A stretch of DNA of 64,000 bases, from the NCBI GenBank assembly GCA_024114885.1, contig CP099424.1:124001-188000 (forward strand). The letters run 5' to 3'. This DNA comes from Septoria linicola. Lineage: Eukaryota > Ascomycota > Dothideomycetes > Mycosphaerellales > Mycosphaerellaceae. Shown here one piece after another: positions 48,801 to 60,137 of this stretch (its first letter is position 1; each line of letters opens with the position of its first letter). Below the pieces are notes generated by a model. That model did no database searches, was not told where the DNA came from, and worked only from the letters and a program-made list of their open reading frames with translations. Made by a program: the position numbers and the translations under genes.

Positions 48801-50571
48801 CTGCAGCGCATCTCGTTGCTGCTCGGCCTCGTGCAGCTTGTTTTGATCCTGTTTGGCATTCCGCTCGATCTGCCTTAGGTATGCTGTGGTACTCTCCGTC
48901 TGTGCGGCTTCTGCCTCCATCATCTTGACAGCCCGCTCCGCATCACTCGCTCGTGCTTCTGCAATCGTAGCCTCGTCAGTCTTTGCCTTGACATCGGCCT
49001 GCAGTCTGGTGACCAGGCCACGGAGATTGGCGATGCCCTTCTCGTTGCCTTGAGCATACTTGTCCTCCTTGAAGTTCTTCGCATGCTCAGCTTGGTACTT
49101 CTTCAAGTTCTCTTCGGCCTCCGACTTCCTGGCCTCGGCTTCCGCAGCCTTCTGCTCGAGTGCATCCTGCGAGTCCTTGAGCTGCTTCTGAATGCTGGCC
49201 AGCTGAACCTCGGTCTGCGCCAGGCTCTCAGTCACAGCGGTCTCTTCTTCTTTGGCAGCATCGCGAGCAATGATAGCTCCAGCTAATTCTTGCTTGATCG
49301 CGGCGATCTCGAGATCTTTGCGCTCAATGTGCGTATTGGCGGCATCTAGATCGACAGCCTTGACTTCTAGGTCATTCTTGAAGGTCTCCGAGTCCTTGCG
49401 AAGGGATGCGTTCTCGGCCGAGAGCTCATTGATGTACGCAGTCTGCTCCTTCTCCTTGATCTGGAAAGTCTGGAGTTCCTCGTCCTTTTGCTTCAGAGAT
49501 TGGTCCTTCTCCTGCAGTTGTTTCGCCACGTCGCCATCACGCGACACCTCATCCTCGTAGGAGAAGAAAGCGTCGTCGTCGGATTTATTAGCAGACGACT
49601 TGGCAGCCGCCTTTGTCACACCCAAAGGATCTGCACTAGAGTCCTTGCGTGCTGCAGATTCAGCTTTTGCCTCATCTCGCTCTTTGCGCAGACCAGCAGC
49701 TTCATCAAACGCCGCCTTGACCTTGGATTCAGCCTCTTCGAGCTTCGTCTTCAGCTCATCCCGCTCTTTGGCCAACTCGTGCTTTTCTCCAGCAACTCGT
49801 TTCAGCTCTTCCCTCGTCATGTCGTATTTGAGATTACTGCCACTGAGGAACTCTACCAAGGCCCCTGGATCATCAATCGAGGTCAATGAAGTGTGTTCGC
49901 GCAAGATGGCCTCGAATGGGTCGATCAAAGACACGCGAGCATGTGCCGTTCTGTAGTTGCGCAACAGGTCTGTTCATATCGAGGATCATCAGTGCATTGT
50001 TCCCCTTACACCAATCCCCAATAGATATCGACCTACCCTGATATTTGGCGGTCAGCTTCTCCAAATGCGCCAGCTTCCTCTGCACCTGCTCCGGCAGCTC
50101 ATCGTCGCCAACAGCAGCAGGAACCACCGCCTTGCTCTTGCCCTTGTCGCCATCGTGACTGCCTCCTTCTTTCTCCTTCTCCTTCACCGCTGCTGCCTGC
50201 TCGCCCACCGCGGCTGCCTTCTCGTCGTCTGCTCCTGCCGGCTGCGGAGTCGGAGTGCGGCTGATGCTGATGCTGATGCTGCTAGTCGCCGATTCATCGT
50301 CATCCAGCACAAATTCCGACGGATCCGGTCCCTTGGTCAGCGGAAGTCCATCTTTTGCATCGGGCACACGCAGTCTGCTGCCCGATCGAGTGCTCGAAGC
50401 ATCCGCTCTCCCGCTGCCTCTCCTGGCGCTGCTGGGAGTGCGCTTCACCGGCGATGCTCCCTTCTGACTCTGACCCTGCTGTTGTTGCTGCTGTTTCTGC
50501 TTCTCCTGCTCCTCGGCAATCTTGTTGTCCAAGAAGTCGAGGTTGAAGTTGTTCTGCAGCCGTTTGAACAT
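45879..50571 (-). CDS. IMH1: GRIP-domain golgin (Imh1-type)
   Basis: Two exons (50571-50037 and 49969-45879, intron 67 bp) encode 1541 aa. The N-terminus starts MFKRLQNNFNLDF, as fungal Imh1-type golgins do. A low-complexity Gln/Ser/Pro part with an SISISIS run follows, and from about residue 165 there is almost unbroken coiled coil. A Lys-rich linker (KKKSKKKSKKPKKK, near 48480) interrupts it. The C-terminus is a GRIP domain (VYLRQVLLQFLGQK, then LVPVLGQLLHF), which binds Arl1-GTP on trans-Golgi membranes through a conserved Tyr. The protein tethers endosome-derived vesicles. Length is greater than yeast Imh1 (about 911 aa) because of extra coiled coil. Divergent from HGH1. Confidence 0.93.
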
Positions 50572-50890
50572 GGTTGCGCCAGACTCAGCCTGCGCGTCTC
50601 TCGCGTGAGAGCGCTTCTCATCGTCTGAGCCTCATGCGTCAGGAGAATCGCTCGCACAGTCGTGATGGTCTGCGCACGCTTCTACAAAGCTCCTCCAGCA
50701 CACTGATGAGGCCTGAACAGCGGCGACTGGATGTCAATGCAAAGTCCACATGGATCCAGCTCGTCGGCAACTCGCTGCCGATCCACGCCAAGCCTCGGTC
50801 TGCAGGGAGCTGCTTCTCTGCATATGAGTGAACATAAAAGTTGTTGCACAATGCACACTCGATACAAAGCACTGTATACACAAGCACAAC
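50572..50890. promoter_or_regulatory. Shared divergent promoter region of the golgin and HGH1 genes
   Basis: This 319-bp region is bounded by the start codons of two intact housekeeping-type genes on opposite strands, so both promoters must lie here or overlap the 5' exons. No TATA box or known motif was identified with confidence. Confidence 0.55.
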
Positions 50891-52207
50891 ATGCCGACAG
50901 AACTTGAAGAGGTAGCTCTAATTCGCTTGCGCCGTGGCCGCTGTACTAACTCATGACAGCTCGTGGAATTCCTCCACCACGGCAACACTCAAATCCGACA
51001 AATCGGTACGAACCAGAATATAAGAGAAATACCATGTGATATCCGTACTGACAAGCGTCTACAGCTGCCGAGAATCTAGTTGGATATTCTACATCACAGC
51101 CATCGCTTTTCAAGCGGAACCAACTCGAGCCAATCAAGGACCTCAAGCTTCTGATCAAAGACTACACACCCATTGCCAAGAATGCCCTCACGATTCTTGT
51201 CAATTTGACCGATGATCAAGAGATCGTCAAGACCATCATAGATGACGATGTGTGTCTGGAGTCGATATTGCGAAGAGTGACAGTATGGTTACGCCACCAC
51301 ATGTCACGTTGTGAAGCTAAGAAATGACCAGGACGCCAAAGAGCCCAACGCAAACGAGCATTGCATGCTTCTCGCCAATCTGTCCAAATGTGACTCCATC
51401 ACAAAGCTTCTCACTGTGAAACGGGACATTCCCAGGCCACTTTCTACATCAGCCGTTGCCATCGACCAGCTTCTCGACTGCTTCGTAAAAGGCGCCTCGG
51501 GATCCTACAACCCTAAAGCAGACTACGACTACCTCTGCTATGTATTCGCCGACATCTCAAAACATGAAGCTGGAAGGAAACATTTCCTGACCCCTCGCAC
51601 CGAAGGCGGCGACAACAAGGACGAACAAGAAAAGGTCCTGCCAATCACGAAACTCACCGTCTTCACCGAACACGCCTCAACTATCCGGCGCAGAGGCGTG
51701 GCCAGCACAATCAAGAACGTCTGCTTCGACATCGACTCCCACCAAACCCTCCTATCCGCCTCCGAAGATGGCGGTGTCGGTCTTTTACCATACATTCTTC
51801 TCCCGCTCATGGGTAGCGAAGAATACGCCGACGAAGATACGGAAGGCATGCTCGATGAAGTCCAGCTCCTGCCACCGGACAAAGAACGCGAGTCACAGAA
51901 TGATATCATCTGCACTCATCTCGAGACTCTACTATTATTGACTACAACGCCAGAAGGGAGGAAAGTCTTGCGTGATGTCAGAGTCTATCCTATCGTGAGA
52001 GAACTGCATCAGAAGAACGAAGATGAGAATGTGAGGGAGAGTGTCGATCGGTTGGTGCAGGTGTTGCAAAGAGGAGAGGAAGGCGATCCAGATCCGGCGG
52101 AGGAGGCGAAGAAGATGGCTCTGGCGCAAGAAGCAGCGCAAGGAGAGGGAAGAGTGAAGGAGATTGAGGATGAAGACGAGGATGAGCAGATTGTTGATGT
52201 TCTATAG
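50891..52207 (+). CDS. HGH1: HGH1, chaperone for translation elongation factor 2
   Basis: Four exons (50891-50911, 50960-51005, 51065-51282, 51332-52207; introns 48, 59 and 49 bp) encode 386 aa. The first exon codes for only seven residues (MPTELEE). The armadillo-like helical protein has the DUF383/DUF384 blocks of the family: NALTILVNLTDD, EHCMLLANLSK, HEAGRKHFL and RRGVASTIKNVCFD. It ends in an acidic tail (EDEDEDEQIVDVL). HGH1 cooperates with Hsp90 and TRiC in folding eEF2. Length fits the family (about 390 aa), and all introns keep phase. Confidence 0.93.
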
Positions 52208-52493
52208 ATCGGCCCTCTCTGCAAAAAGACACAATACTGTGCTAACTAGTCTGGAGGGGACACATACCATGCAACGTGCTCCCCAGACCGAGCCCGAGGA
52301 TCCAGACCTGTCTCTATGGCAGTACTTGATAGAGTATTGCTGCTGAGCCGGATCTCTGGTGTACACAAGCCCAATCGCATAGCACCTGCGACCCAGAAGT
52401 GGCGTCTTCTACAAACTTCGCCTCTCCAGTGGATCCAAGTCCTACCACACCACTAACACTCACGCAGCCCATCTCGCACCCAACCTCATCTAC

Positions 52494-53792
52494 GCAATGA
52501 TAAGCTGCTTCTCCTTCTTCAATCCCTTCACAGCATCCACCGAAACATTCAAAACCTGCGCCACCAACACCGCTGGCGTCAACGCCAACCACTGCGTCAA
52601 ACTTATATCCGCCACCCGATCTGCCTTGAAAATCTCAATCCACACCAAATCCTCCGTCTCACTCGTATTCTCCACATAATGCCCACTGTTATCCGGAAAC
52701 ACCGCCGTATCCCCCGGCGAAGAAATCAAACGTCCGCGCGGAAGCACTGCCCATGAAGACGGTTGCGCGGGGCTTGGCCGGATGCGAAGTACAACCATAG
52801 TCCTTGGCCAAGATATCCTTTGGAGTGTGGGTGATCCAGTCCGCAAGGTTGAATGTCGTGCCTGCAAAGATGTCAGCGTGGGTATTTATTGCAGCGATGT
52901 CCCATTCGACACACCAAAAGCATCAAAGTCGCCCTCATCGAAGACCAGAAGATATTCAGCCTCGTCAGAAAGGCCATGTATGGTGTGTGCGGCTCCCTAT
53001 GCATGGATCAGATCGTGCAAGACTGTCATTATGAAGATGCTCCGCCTACCTTGGGAAAGTACCAGACATCGCCCACTCCGAGAACATCATAACTATTCCT
53101 GCCATCCTCATCCACGGCAGAAACACCAATTCGACCGGAGTATACGAAGCCCCATTCAGCCTGTCATTCTGTAAGTATGTATCGCCATCATCACTCTCAC
53201 GCGCTCAACTCACAACTCTATGCCAAAATGCAGCTCTCTAACAGCTCCCTTCTGCAAATGCTGCTGGGCACCAGCAATATCCCGACTCGAAGGAAGATCC
53301 TGACCGACCTGTTCACGTACCCAACCGCCCTTGAGCAGTCTAGTCTTGCTGTCCGAGAAGCGCCATTTCAGGTTGGGGACAACACCAGCATCGGTCGATT
53401 CCTGTCCCAGATTGCTCGGGTTGTGGATGTCGATGCCGCGATTTGTGCCGCCTGTCTATATCAGCACACATCCAGCACATTGATGACGGGGACATACCAA
53501 GCAACGAAGCTCATTTGCCAGTCGCATCGCTCACAGTCTGGCCCTCAGCAAAAGAGCCCGAGGAGCATCCTGGTGCGTTGGGCTCGGGCTCGGTTTGGAC
53601 TGGTTGCTCTTGATGAGCTTCGAATACAGGTCGTAAGTGCTGGGAGCCTCGTGTAGATGGCAAGCCGCGCTTGAACTTGAACGCCTCGCGCGGAGCTTGT
53701 ACCTCTTCCTCTTGCTGCTTCTGTCCAGTCAGAGGGGTGGCGGCGGCGATGCTGAGCGTAAGAGCGCTCGCGAGAAGCTGCGTGAGTCTCAT
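52494..53792 (-). pseudogene. Oxalate decarboxylase (bicupin) pseudogene
   Basis: Homology is visible across the whole span. There is a signal peptide (MRLTQLLASALTLS), then GGTNRGIDIHNPSN, GVVPNLKWRFSDS, GAVRELH, AEWGFVYSGRIG, VWYFPK, TIHGLSDEAEYLLVFDEG and TTFNLADWITHTP. The C-terminal ISLTQWLALTP block follows. Damage is extensive: a frame change between YDLYSKL and TEPEPN; a TGA (53511-53513) where the family has Trp; two extra bases inside the first HxH metal motif (about 53222-53228); apparent loss of most of the second cupin, including its HxH; and one extra G in a G-run (about 52710-52715). The enzyme would turn oxalate into formate and CO2 with Mn. It cannot be functional as read. 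Confidence 0.85.
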
Positions 53793-55008
53793 GGTGATGA
53801 CTTAACGTCCTTTGGATGAGTGCTTGTAACAGAATCGAGGACGAAGACAAGCGCAAGCCGCACAACTGACATTATAGCAGATCTCACATCCCGTCGATCC
53901 TCGTCGTGGAGCACGCAGCCTCCCACACTTCTGATGTGATCATCCAAATGCCTTGTAGCAGTTCTCAGCTTCATCTCGCCAACGCAGGGTCAACAGCAAC
54001 ATCCCGTAGAGTGTAGATGCCGATCTATCAAAATCAGCAACGGATCATACTAGGTTCCTGGCTTCATACACTAGAGACGTGATTGTCCTGGACATCCACT
54101 CTTTGGGGTAATCGACGGATCTAATCCGCATCCTGCCTTCAAGACGGCAGAACATCATGCGCGAAGTCAGCTCTGGGACCCAAACAAGACCGCGCGTGGC
54201 GCTTAGACAAGCATTGTGGGCACATCTGTCTGTATCCCTTCGACGGTGTCACTCCATTCCGTGCCCAGTGAAGCCAGCTTCAAAGCCTTGTTGACTGCGA
54301 AAAGCTTGGTGCAAAGACCAGTTCGTGTGCTTTGCGCGCTGCTGTGTGGGCAAAAACAAAAGACATCCTGCAAAAGTCTCCTAGATGGTACGAGAACACC
54401 GACCTCTAAAGGGACAGCCTGTCCCATCTTTTGCCACAAGTGACAAGAGGCAGCCCTGTACCTGGTCAAGTCCCGGTCAAAGACGAAGCCGCCCGGAGAT
54501 GTTCGCTTGCAAATGGCTGCGTTTAGGATCGTATCAATCGCGATATATGATGCCTGCAACATCTTCCCCGCCAAACGATGTGGTTGTAGTAGAGCCATAT
54601 TGCCAAGCATGATGTGATGCTTTAGTACAACAGTACCAGGGCAGGGTCTTCCTCCAGGAGTCTGAGGATCATGGAGCTATTCTTTATGCATACTTGGCAA
54701 CGTGTTGGCATCGAGGGAATCGGCCAGCAAGTTGGTCTGTACGACGTGTGTGGTGTATCAAGGTTGCCGATCAGGTGGCCTCGTTCTGTTTCGAGAGCGG
54801 AGTCTCGTCGAGCCGCAATGCACCAGAAGCGGCGATTGTGCTGCACGTCAGCTAGAAGTGGCGCCTGACGCGAAAAGATGTAGCAGGGCGCTGGCTGTTC
54901 AAGCTTGCTTTCCTGAGGCCGGTTAGCATCAGCTTGGGATTGGAGCCGATGTGTACGTAGAGAATTGGGCCATCCGTCGCAAAGAGCTGTACTGACTGTG
55001 TCTAGACA
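53793..55008. other. Intergenic region, possible remains of the SBP56-like 5' end
   Basis: About 1.2 kb without a supportable gene. The minus-strand frame 54203-54610 (135 aa) has no family features. If the SBP56-like gene once had a full N-terminal half, it should lie at about 54,200-55,000, but no recognisable block was found, so that half is lost or too degraded. Confidence 0.4.
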
Positions 55009-55921
55009 CTGAACATCCTCGGAGAGCCTTTTTCTCCACACGGACTGTCGATTGACTTCGAGCGCAGTCTCATTGTCACATCCGACTTTGTCGTGCCAGT
55101 CACTGTTCTCAAGCCATCTGCGGGTATTCAGCGCGCAAACACTCGTCGTCTCTGGCACCTAGGGAACCGCAAGATCATCAACACTCTTACCATTCCGGAT
55201 GGAGGTGGTATCCAGGATGTCAAATTCATCCCAGGCCACCCAGAGTCTGCAGCCATTGCCACCGCAGTTCACCTTGGGCAGGGTAGGATTCTCCGCTGAT
55301 GGCAGAGTGCTACGCGCTGACGTTGATAGTCTGGATCATCTATCCATTCCAAGAGGACGAAAACGGAAAGCCAGGCCGTATCGGCTAATGTAAGTGCATG
55401 GAAATTGTGCGATTCTGGCTTATACTGACCTCTGCCAGTTACGACTTGGGTGCAAAGGCACGTGACACCACTGTCATCTACTCGGACATTACCAAGGATG
55501 GTAAATACGCGTACTGTAAGCAGATTCAACCTCGAGATATGCGTGGCGAGTACTGACCTTATCAAGTCACCCTAACAACCGCCAACCACATCGCTGCCCT
55601 CGACATCTCCGACTCGAACAATGTCAAGCGTCTCGATAACCCAGATGAAGATCAACCAACGCTAGGTCCGCATACCTGAAGCTCACTCCAGACCAGAAGC
55701 ATCTCGTGGTCACTGACTACTTCGTCGAGACCGGAGACCTTGGTATCCTCATCACTTCTGGTGATCACAAAGCTCTTTACGTCGATATTGCCGATAATGG
55801 TGCCCTGGACTTCGACCGCTCCATCGACTTCCCACGCGAGTTCTACAACCGTGGTGGTGCACAGCCTCACAGCTCTGTGGTCTTTAATCTCACCGATCCA
55901 GCCAACCCCATCTGTTACTAG
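55009..55921 (+). pseudogene. SBP56-like (selenium-binding/methanethiol oxidase family) C-terminal remnant
   Basis: Blocks in order are: FSPHGLSIDFERSLIVTSDF, IQRANTRRLWHLGNRKI, PDGGGIQDVKFIPGH, VWIIYPFQED, YDLGAKARDTTVIYSDITKD, HIAALDISDS, LKLTPDQKHLVVTDYF and DFDRSIDFPREF. This resembles the C-terminal beta-propeller of SBP56 proteins. Introns at 55283-55329 and near 55394-55439 are recognisable, as is one near 55518-55566. A one-base loss puts TAA at 55386-55388 just before the second intron, and another base is missing near 55671-55676. The N-terminal half is not seen. Family assignment is moderate; non-functionality is well supported if the assembly is right. Confidence 0.6.
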
Positions 55922-57281
55922 TCTATGGCATCTGGTACAGAGGTAGCTCGCGAGCGGTAGGACCAATGAGAGGAGGAATCGGTAGCGCTCAGATATGGTT
56001 TCTTGAGCTCATAGTTTCGTAATGGTATGAGAAGCTTAGATAGACAATGTACTCGAATCCAGACGATGGCCGTCATTACATCTGTCTCAATTCTGTCAGT
56101 ACCTAGCGAGCCTCTAAAGCTCACCATGATATTTTTGCACCTAGTGCAGCTCATTTCGTTTCCCAAAGCGTGCAGCAGGGCGATCACTATCATGTCCCCA
56201 TGTTGAGCCTCTTGCAGCATGCTTCGAGTCGGTCAAAAGTCGCCCAGTGGCAGTCTGAGATGAGGACCTAGCAATGCCCGGTGCGTACTTGCAGCAGCAA
56301 ATGAGGCAGCTCAGGCCGATCTATCTGTGAGACCATGAAGTGCACGCGAGGTGCCACGAAACGATCGTCCGTTGCTGACTGGCACTTATTTCTCTGCCAC
56401 GATGCTTCTTAGGGCTTTCAGAGCCTCTGGCATTCCTGGACATGTTCAGCCAAAGACCGTTGCCTCGTTCTGTTGTGGTAAAGTGGAAGCAAAGCACATG
56501 CAACAGTTTGGATACAGGAGGACGTGTGTTCTCTCGAGCCTGAGGCATTAGACGAGGTCCATGCTCGACCAATTCTCTCTCTTTCTGAGATTGTCTGCTC
56601 GCATCTCATGATGCCACACAATCCTCATAGCCAGCATACCAGCTTTGACTCCAAGAAGACTCTGTTTATCGCTTCTATCACATGAGTCCCCAGCACTGAC
56701 TACTGTACGAGCTGCTCACTGGCTTCTGCGTTGACAGAGCATGTCCTGGGATGATGTACCTTCCAGTAGTATGGTAGTATGGGCTCAATGCTTTTCAGTC
56801 TGACTCTTGTCTGGTCAGAATTTGACCTCATGTCCGACTTGCACTTGATGAGTCCCGAACGTTCCAGGATGTGCTCCAAGACTTGCGCAGCGATCGGATC
56901 CCATTGTGGCGCGCAGGTCAATATCTTGAGCGCCACGAACACCAAGCTGTGGCGTTTCGCTATATCCATGTTCACGACCCACAAGAACCTAGTCCAACGC
57001 CGAAGCGCGACTTCGCCAACGTAGAGGGCACGTCACAAGTCTCCAGATCGCCTGCACAATCTTGTTCGCGAATGATCTCATTGCTGGCAATACAGGAATT
57101 AGATGCCATGCTGTGCTTGCGTCAGAGAGATCAGCAAATATGCAATGAAGCATATATAGGTTCATGAGTTGACCTTCCTGCTAATCTCCAATTCACGACA
57201 GTACACATCCTTGGCCAGCATCGATCAAGCAAAGTACAACGACAACAAGCACAACGATACAACGAGAACAAATCGAACAAG
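55922..57281. other. Intergenic region, nothing recognised
   Basis: This 1.36-kb stretch between the SBP56-like remnant and the repeat protein has only short overlapping frames on both strands and no family signals. The part near 57,170-57,281 is rich in CAACA-like words and probably forms the 5' leader of the next gene. Confidence 0.45.
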
Positions 57282-57914
57282 ATGCCTGAGACGACACACA
57301 ACACCCACTCCACCGACCCAGCGGCTTCGGACGTTCATCCGAAGGTCCAGCAAAAGGCACCAGCTGGTGTTGAAGAGCGTCTTCCAGAAAACACACACCC
57401 AACTGGCAACCCAGACAAGATCAACCACTCCAAAGGACACTCATACGTCCCCAACAAGATTGCCCAAGCTCTTCCTACCAAGATTGAGAAGAAGGTGCCA
57501 GACAGCATCCACGACACATCTGGCCGCAAGTCTGGTCCCCCACCGGCTGGTAGCCATGCCACTTCTTCAGAGCTGCCACCCGGTGTCCAGAACAAGGCTC
57601 CAGGCAAGGTCGAGGACTCTTTGCCAAATAAGGTGCACGACACAGGCAACCCCAACAAGTACTCGCATGACCAAGGACACACTCACGTTCCTCAGCGTGT
57701 AGCCGAGGGCCTGCCAACCTCTGTCGAGAGGGGAGTTCCAGACGCCATCCATGACACGAGTGGAAAGAAGTCCGGACTTGCCACGAATGTTCCTGGCAAC
57801 CACAACATTGGCAGCACTACCAACACCGTCAACGCAGGCACCACGACAGGCGGCGCTGTTGGCGCTGGACCAACTGTTCCAGGCAACGACAACGCCAGGC
57901 CAATTGTTCGATAG
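57282..57914 (+). CDS. Hydrophilic tandem-repeat protein, LEA-like in composition
   Basis: This single-exon protein has 210 aa, almost no aromatic or Cys residues and high His, Pro, Lys, Gly and Asn, so it is predicted to be disordered. Two copies of a roughly 68-residue unit lie at about 18-85 and 98-165, with a period of 80. Each has V-Q-x-K-A-P, TGNP(D/N)K, GH(S/T)xVP and ends VPD(A/S)IHDTSG(R/K)KSG. A Gly/Thr/Asn tail follows. There is no signal peptide or membrane segment, so it is probably cytosolic or nuclear. Such proteins often protect cells during drying or sporulation, but that is inference from composition; I recognise no named family. Confidence 0.78.
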   Translation: MPETTHNTHSTDPAASDVHPKVQQKAPAGVEERLPENTHPTGNPDKINHSKGHSYVPNKIAQALPTKIEKKVPDSIHDTSGRKSGPPPAGSHATSSELPPGVQNKAPGKVEDSLPNKVHDTGNPNKYSHDQGHTHVPQRVAEGLPTSVERGVPDAIHDTSGKKSGLATNVPGNHNIGSTTNTVNAGTTTGGAVGAGPTVPGNDNARPIVR

Positions 57915-58193
57915 ATTATGACAAAGATACCCATTGACGACTAGACGATCGTATGTACAATAGATGAGATTATGCAAACACTACAGTTACGCCATGCAGA
58001 CTGGTCATATCACTTTATCGCGACCCGTCATGAGATGTAGAGTGAAGTGTCTTAGAGCACAGCTTGGCGGCCTACACGCTTGACAGGTTGCGAGTTTGGA
58101 CGTGGGGCCGAGCATGTTTTCTCGTTGAACCGTTCAACTTGAACTTGCTCGCGCGACACCAGCATCCACCTACTATACCGCTGGCTAAGTACT

Positions 58194-59420
58194 ATGGCGC
58201 ACGGCGGGACTTTCAAGGTTCTGCGATACGCGTATCTTGAAGAAGGTTACACGCTGTCGTCCAGGCTGCCTCCGCCTGTAATACCGAACGTTTTCCTCTG
58301 CGACTTTGTTTTCGAGAACCTCCAAAAACATCCTCCCAATCAAGTCATACTACAAAGTGCATCAGATGACAAGACTGTGACAGCCGGGCAGATGGTAGCA
58401 ATGAGTCCCAAGATAGCAGAGAATCTGAAAGACTTTGGCCTCGTCGAAGGCGATGTTGTCTTTGCGATCTCTGGAGACAGTCTGTCCCTCTCCTGTCTTC
58501 TGCTTCCACTCGCAGCCCTCGGCGTCATCTACGTCGCTGAAAAGCCTTCGAATTTGGTCGCTGAGCTGACACAACGTATACAGCATTCCGGAGCCAAAGC
58601 GGTATTATGCGATGTGCGAACAATTGACCGCACGATGGGAGCCGTGGCAGGTCTGCAGAGCGTACAGTTCATCATCTTATTGGGAGAGGACGGCTTCGAT
58701 ATGCAGGCAAGGTCTAAGCCAGTCAAGCTGCTGTCGTTCAGCGATGCGCAAAATTGCTAAGACTATCCTTTATGACCTTCCTAGACCTCGCCAGAGCCCG
58801 GGCGATGCCATTGCTTACATTACTTACTCTTCGGGCTTCACTGGGCCTCCCAAAGGCTTTCTGAAGAGCCATCAAAATCTGGTCGCTGTCATATCTGGCT
58901 ATGAACCGGGCTCAGACTTTAATGGCACCTCCGGCGACATCTTCTACACCGATAGTCCGCCTGTTCATGAGGTTGACATAACCCTCCTCTTGTCAGAAAT
59001 ATTCTTTGGCTACACTGTGGTGCTAGCCGAGTGCTTTGATACCATTCGGTTTTGTGAAATATGTCCAAAAGTATGGCATTACCCATGCACTTCTTTCGGC
59101 ACCAGAATCCACACTGTTGGCCAACAGTTGTCCAATGCCATCTCAAGTGCCCAGTCTGAGGTGTATTGTATCTGTTGGCTCTGCGCTCTCGGAAATAGCA
59201 GCAAAGACTTTTACAGAAATGCATGCCAAACTTCGTATCATGCATGACCACGGAATGACAGAGTGCGGCCAGATATGCTCGATTCCAGAACACTGTCCCA
59301 ACTTCCGTACCGTTGGAGCGCCACATCGTGGAAACGCTGTCCGGATCATGTGCATTGAGTCAGGTCAAGCACTTGGACCAAATCAGTCAGGACGGGCACC
59401 CCATCTCTCGTTATCATCTC
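58194..59420 (+). pseudogene. Acyl-CoA synthetase/4-coumarate-CoA-ligase-like gene with frameshifts
   Basis: Residues 1-188 (58194-58760) match the N-terminal part of ANL adenylating enzymes. The frame then hits TAA and coding continues one frame over, from ILYDLPRP, with the phosphate-binding A3 loop YSSGFTGPPKG (about 58828-58860). A second shift near 59035-59045 moves to FVKYVQKYGITHALLSAP, which carries on through MHDHGMTECG and TVGAPHRG. It then fades at about 59,420. The C-terminal lid domain is missing. No intron explains either shift. The enzyme would activate an acid as AMP ester and then thioester. As read it cannot make a full product. Confidence 0.78.
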
Positions 59421-60137
59421 CAATAAAGAAGAAATTGCTCATGGAGATCGTCCCTGCAGTTCCCGATATCACATCTGGGCTGTACTCGACTTCGTCAACT
59501 AGTACATTGAGGTCCCTGGCAGTCTCACGCGCCACTCTCTCCTTCTCTGAAGTGGCGAACAGCGAGTCGAATATGGCAACAGGTTGCATTGCGATAACGA
59601 AGCTTTTGCAATATCGAGACTTCCGTAATCGGTATGCTGGGCACAGGGCGAGAGAGACCATTGCAATTCCATTGAAGCAGAATGCCCAATCTGTTATGTT
59701 GGGATCATTGGGGATTTCCTTTCGCCAAGCGCCAGGGTCAAGGCGTGAGAGTTGCTGAAGCGTAGTCCAATACTCAGTGCGATAGTGCTCCAAAGTTGCC
59801 TCGTGGAATGGTCGTTGAAATAAGAAAACGATCGACGTCATCGGAGTCAGCCTTGTCGGACTCTCAGTGTAGCTCCTGAGAGCCTTTGCCAGCTGTTCCA
59901 CAGCATCTGAGGACATAGAAGAGAAGTCGGGGGCATCGGCGAAGTGGTAGCGATGCTCATTGGCACGAAAACCTTTCGCCGCGAAAATGCACGGATACTT
60001 GGGCTGTTTCTGATCGACGACTTCTTCACAGTCCAGTACTGCCGTAGAGACAGATGCGTGCCCACCCCAAGCTGCAGGATCCAGCTTCGCATAGGCGTAT
60101 ACGGTATACCGACCGCAGTACCTCTACGTCCAGCTGA
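59383..60137 (-). CDS. YqcI/YcgG-family protein, 5' end unresolved
   Basis: An open frame of about 250 codons carries the family blocks KYPCIFAAKGFRANEHRYHF and FHEATLEHYRTEYWTTLQQL, then WAFCFNGIAMVSLA and VIAMQPVAIFD. The tail ends DDNERWGARPD. Pfam PF08892 members include heme-dependent N-hydroxylases, but most fungal ones have no assigned reaction. No in-frame Met precedes the first block. Upstream the frame is closed by TAG after a possible acceptor (GACGTAG near 60138), so a 5' exon is probably missing from this model, or the start is lost. The internal Met at 59916 would cut off the conserved N-terminus. Its 3' end overlaps the opposite-strand ligase remnant. Confidence 0.68.

Noticed and set aside
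46072..49889. Many long plus-strand open frames, up to 239 residues, across the golgin gene
   Set aside because: They are antisense shadows of the Glu/Lys/Leu-rich coiled coil, giving Ser/Leu/Phe-rich low-complexity translations with no family features.
54203..54610. Minus-strand frame of 135 residues
   Set aside because: No family features, signal peptide or splice partners were found, and frames exist on the other strand too.
57335..57977. Minus-strand frames opposite the tandem-repeat protein
   Set aside because: The plus-strand frame has conserved repeat units at the protein level; the minus-strand translations are Trp/Cys/Gly-rich shadows.
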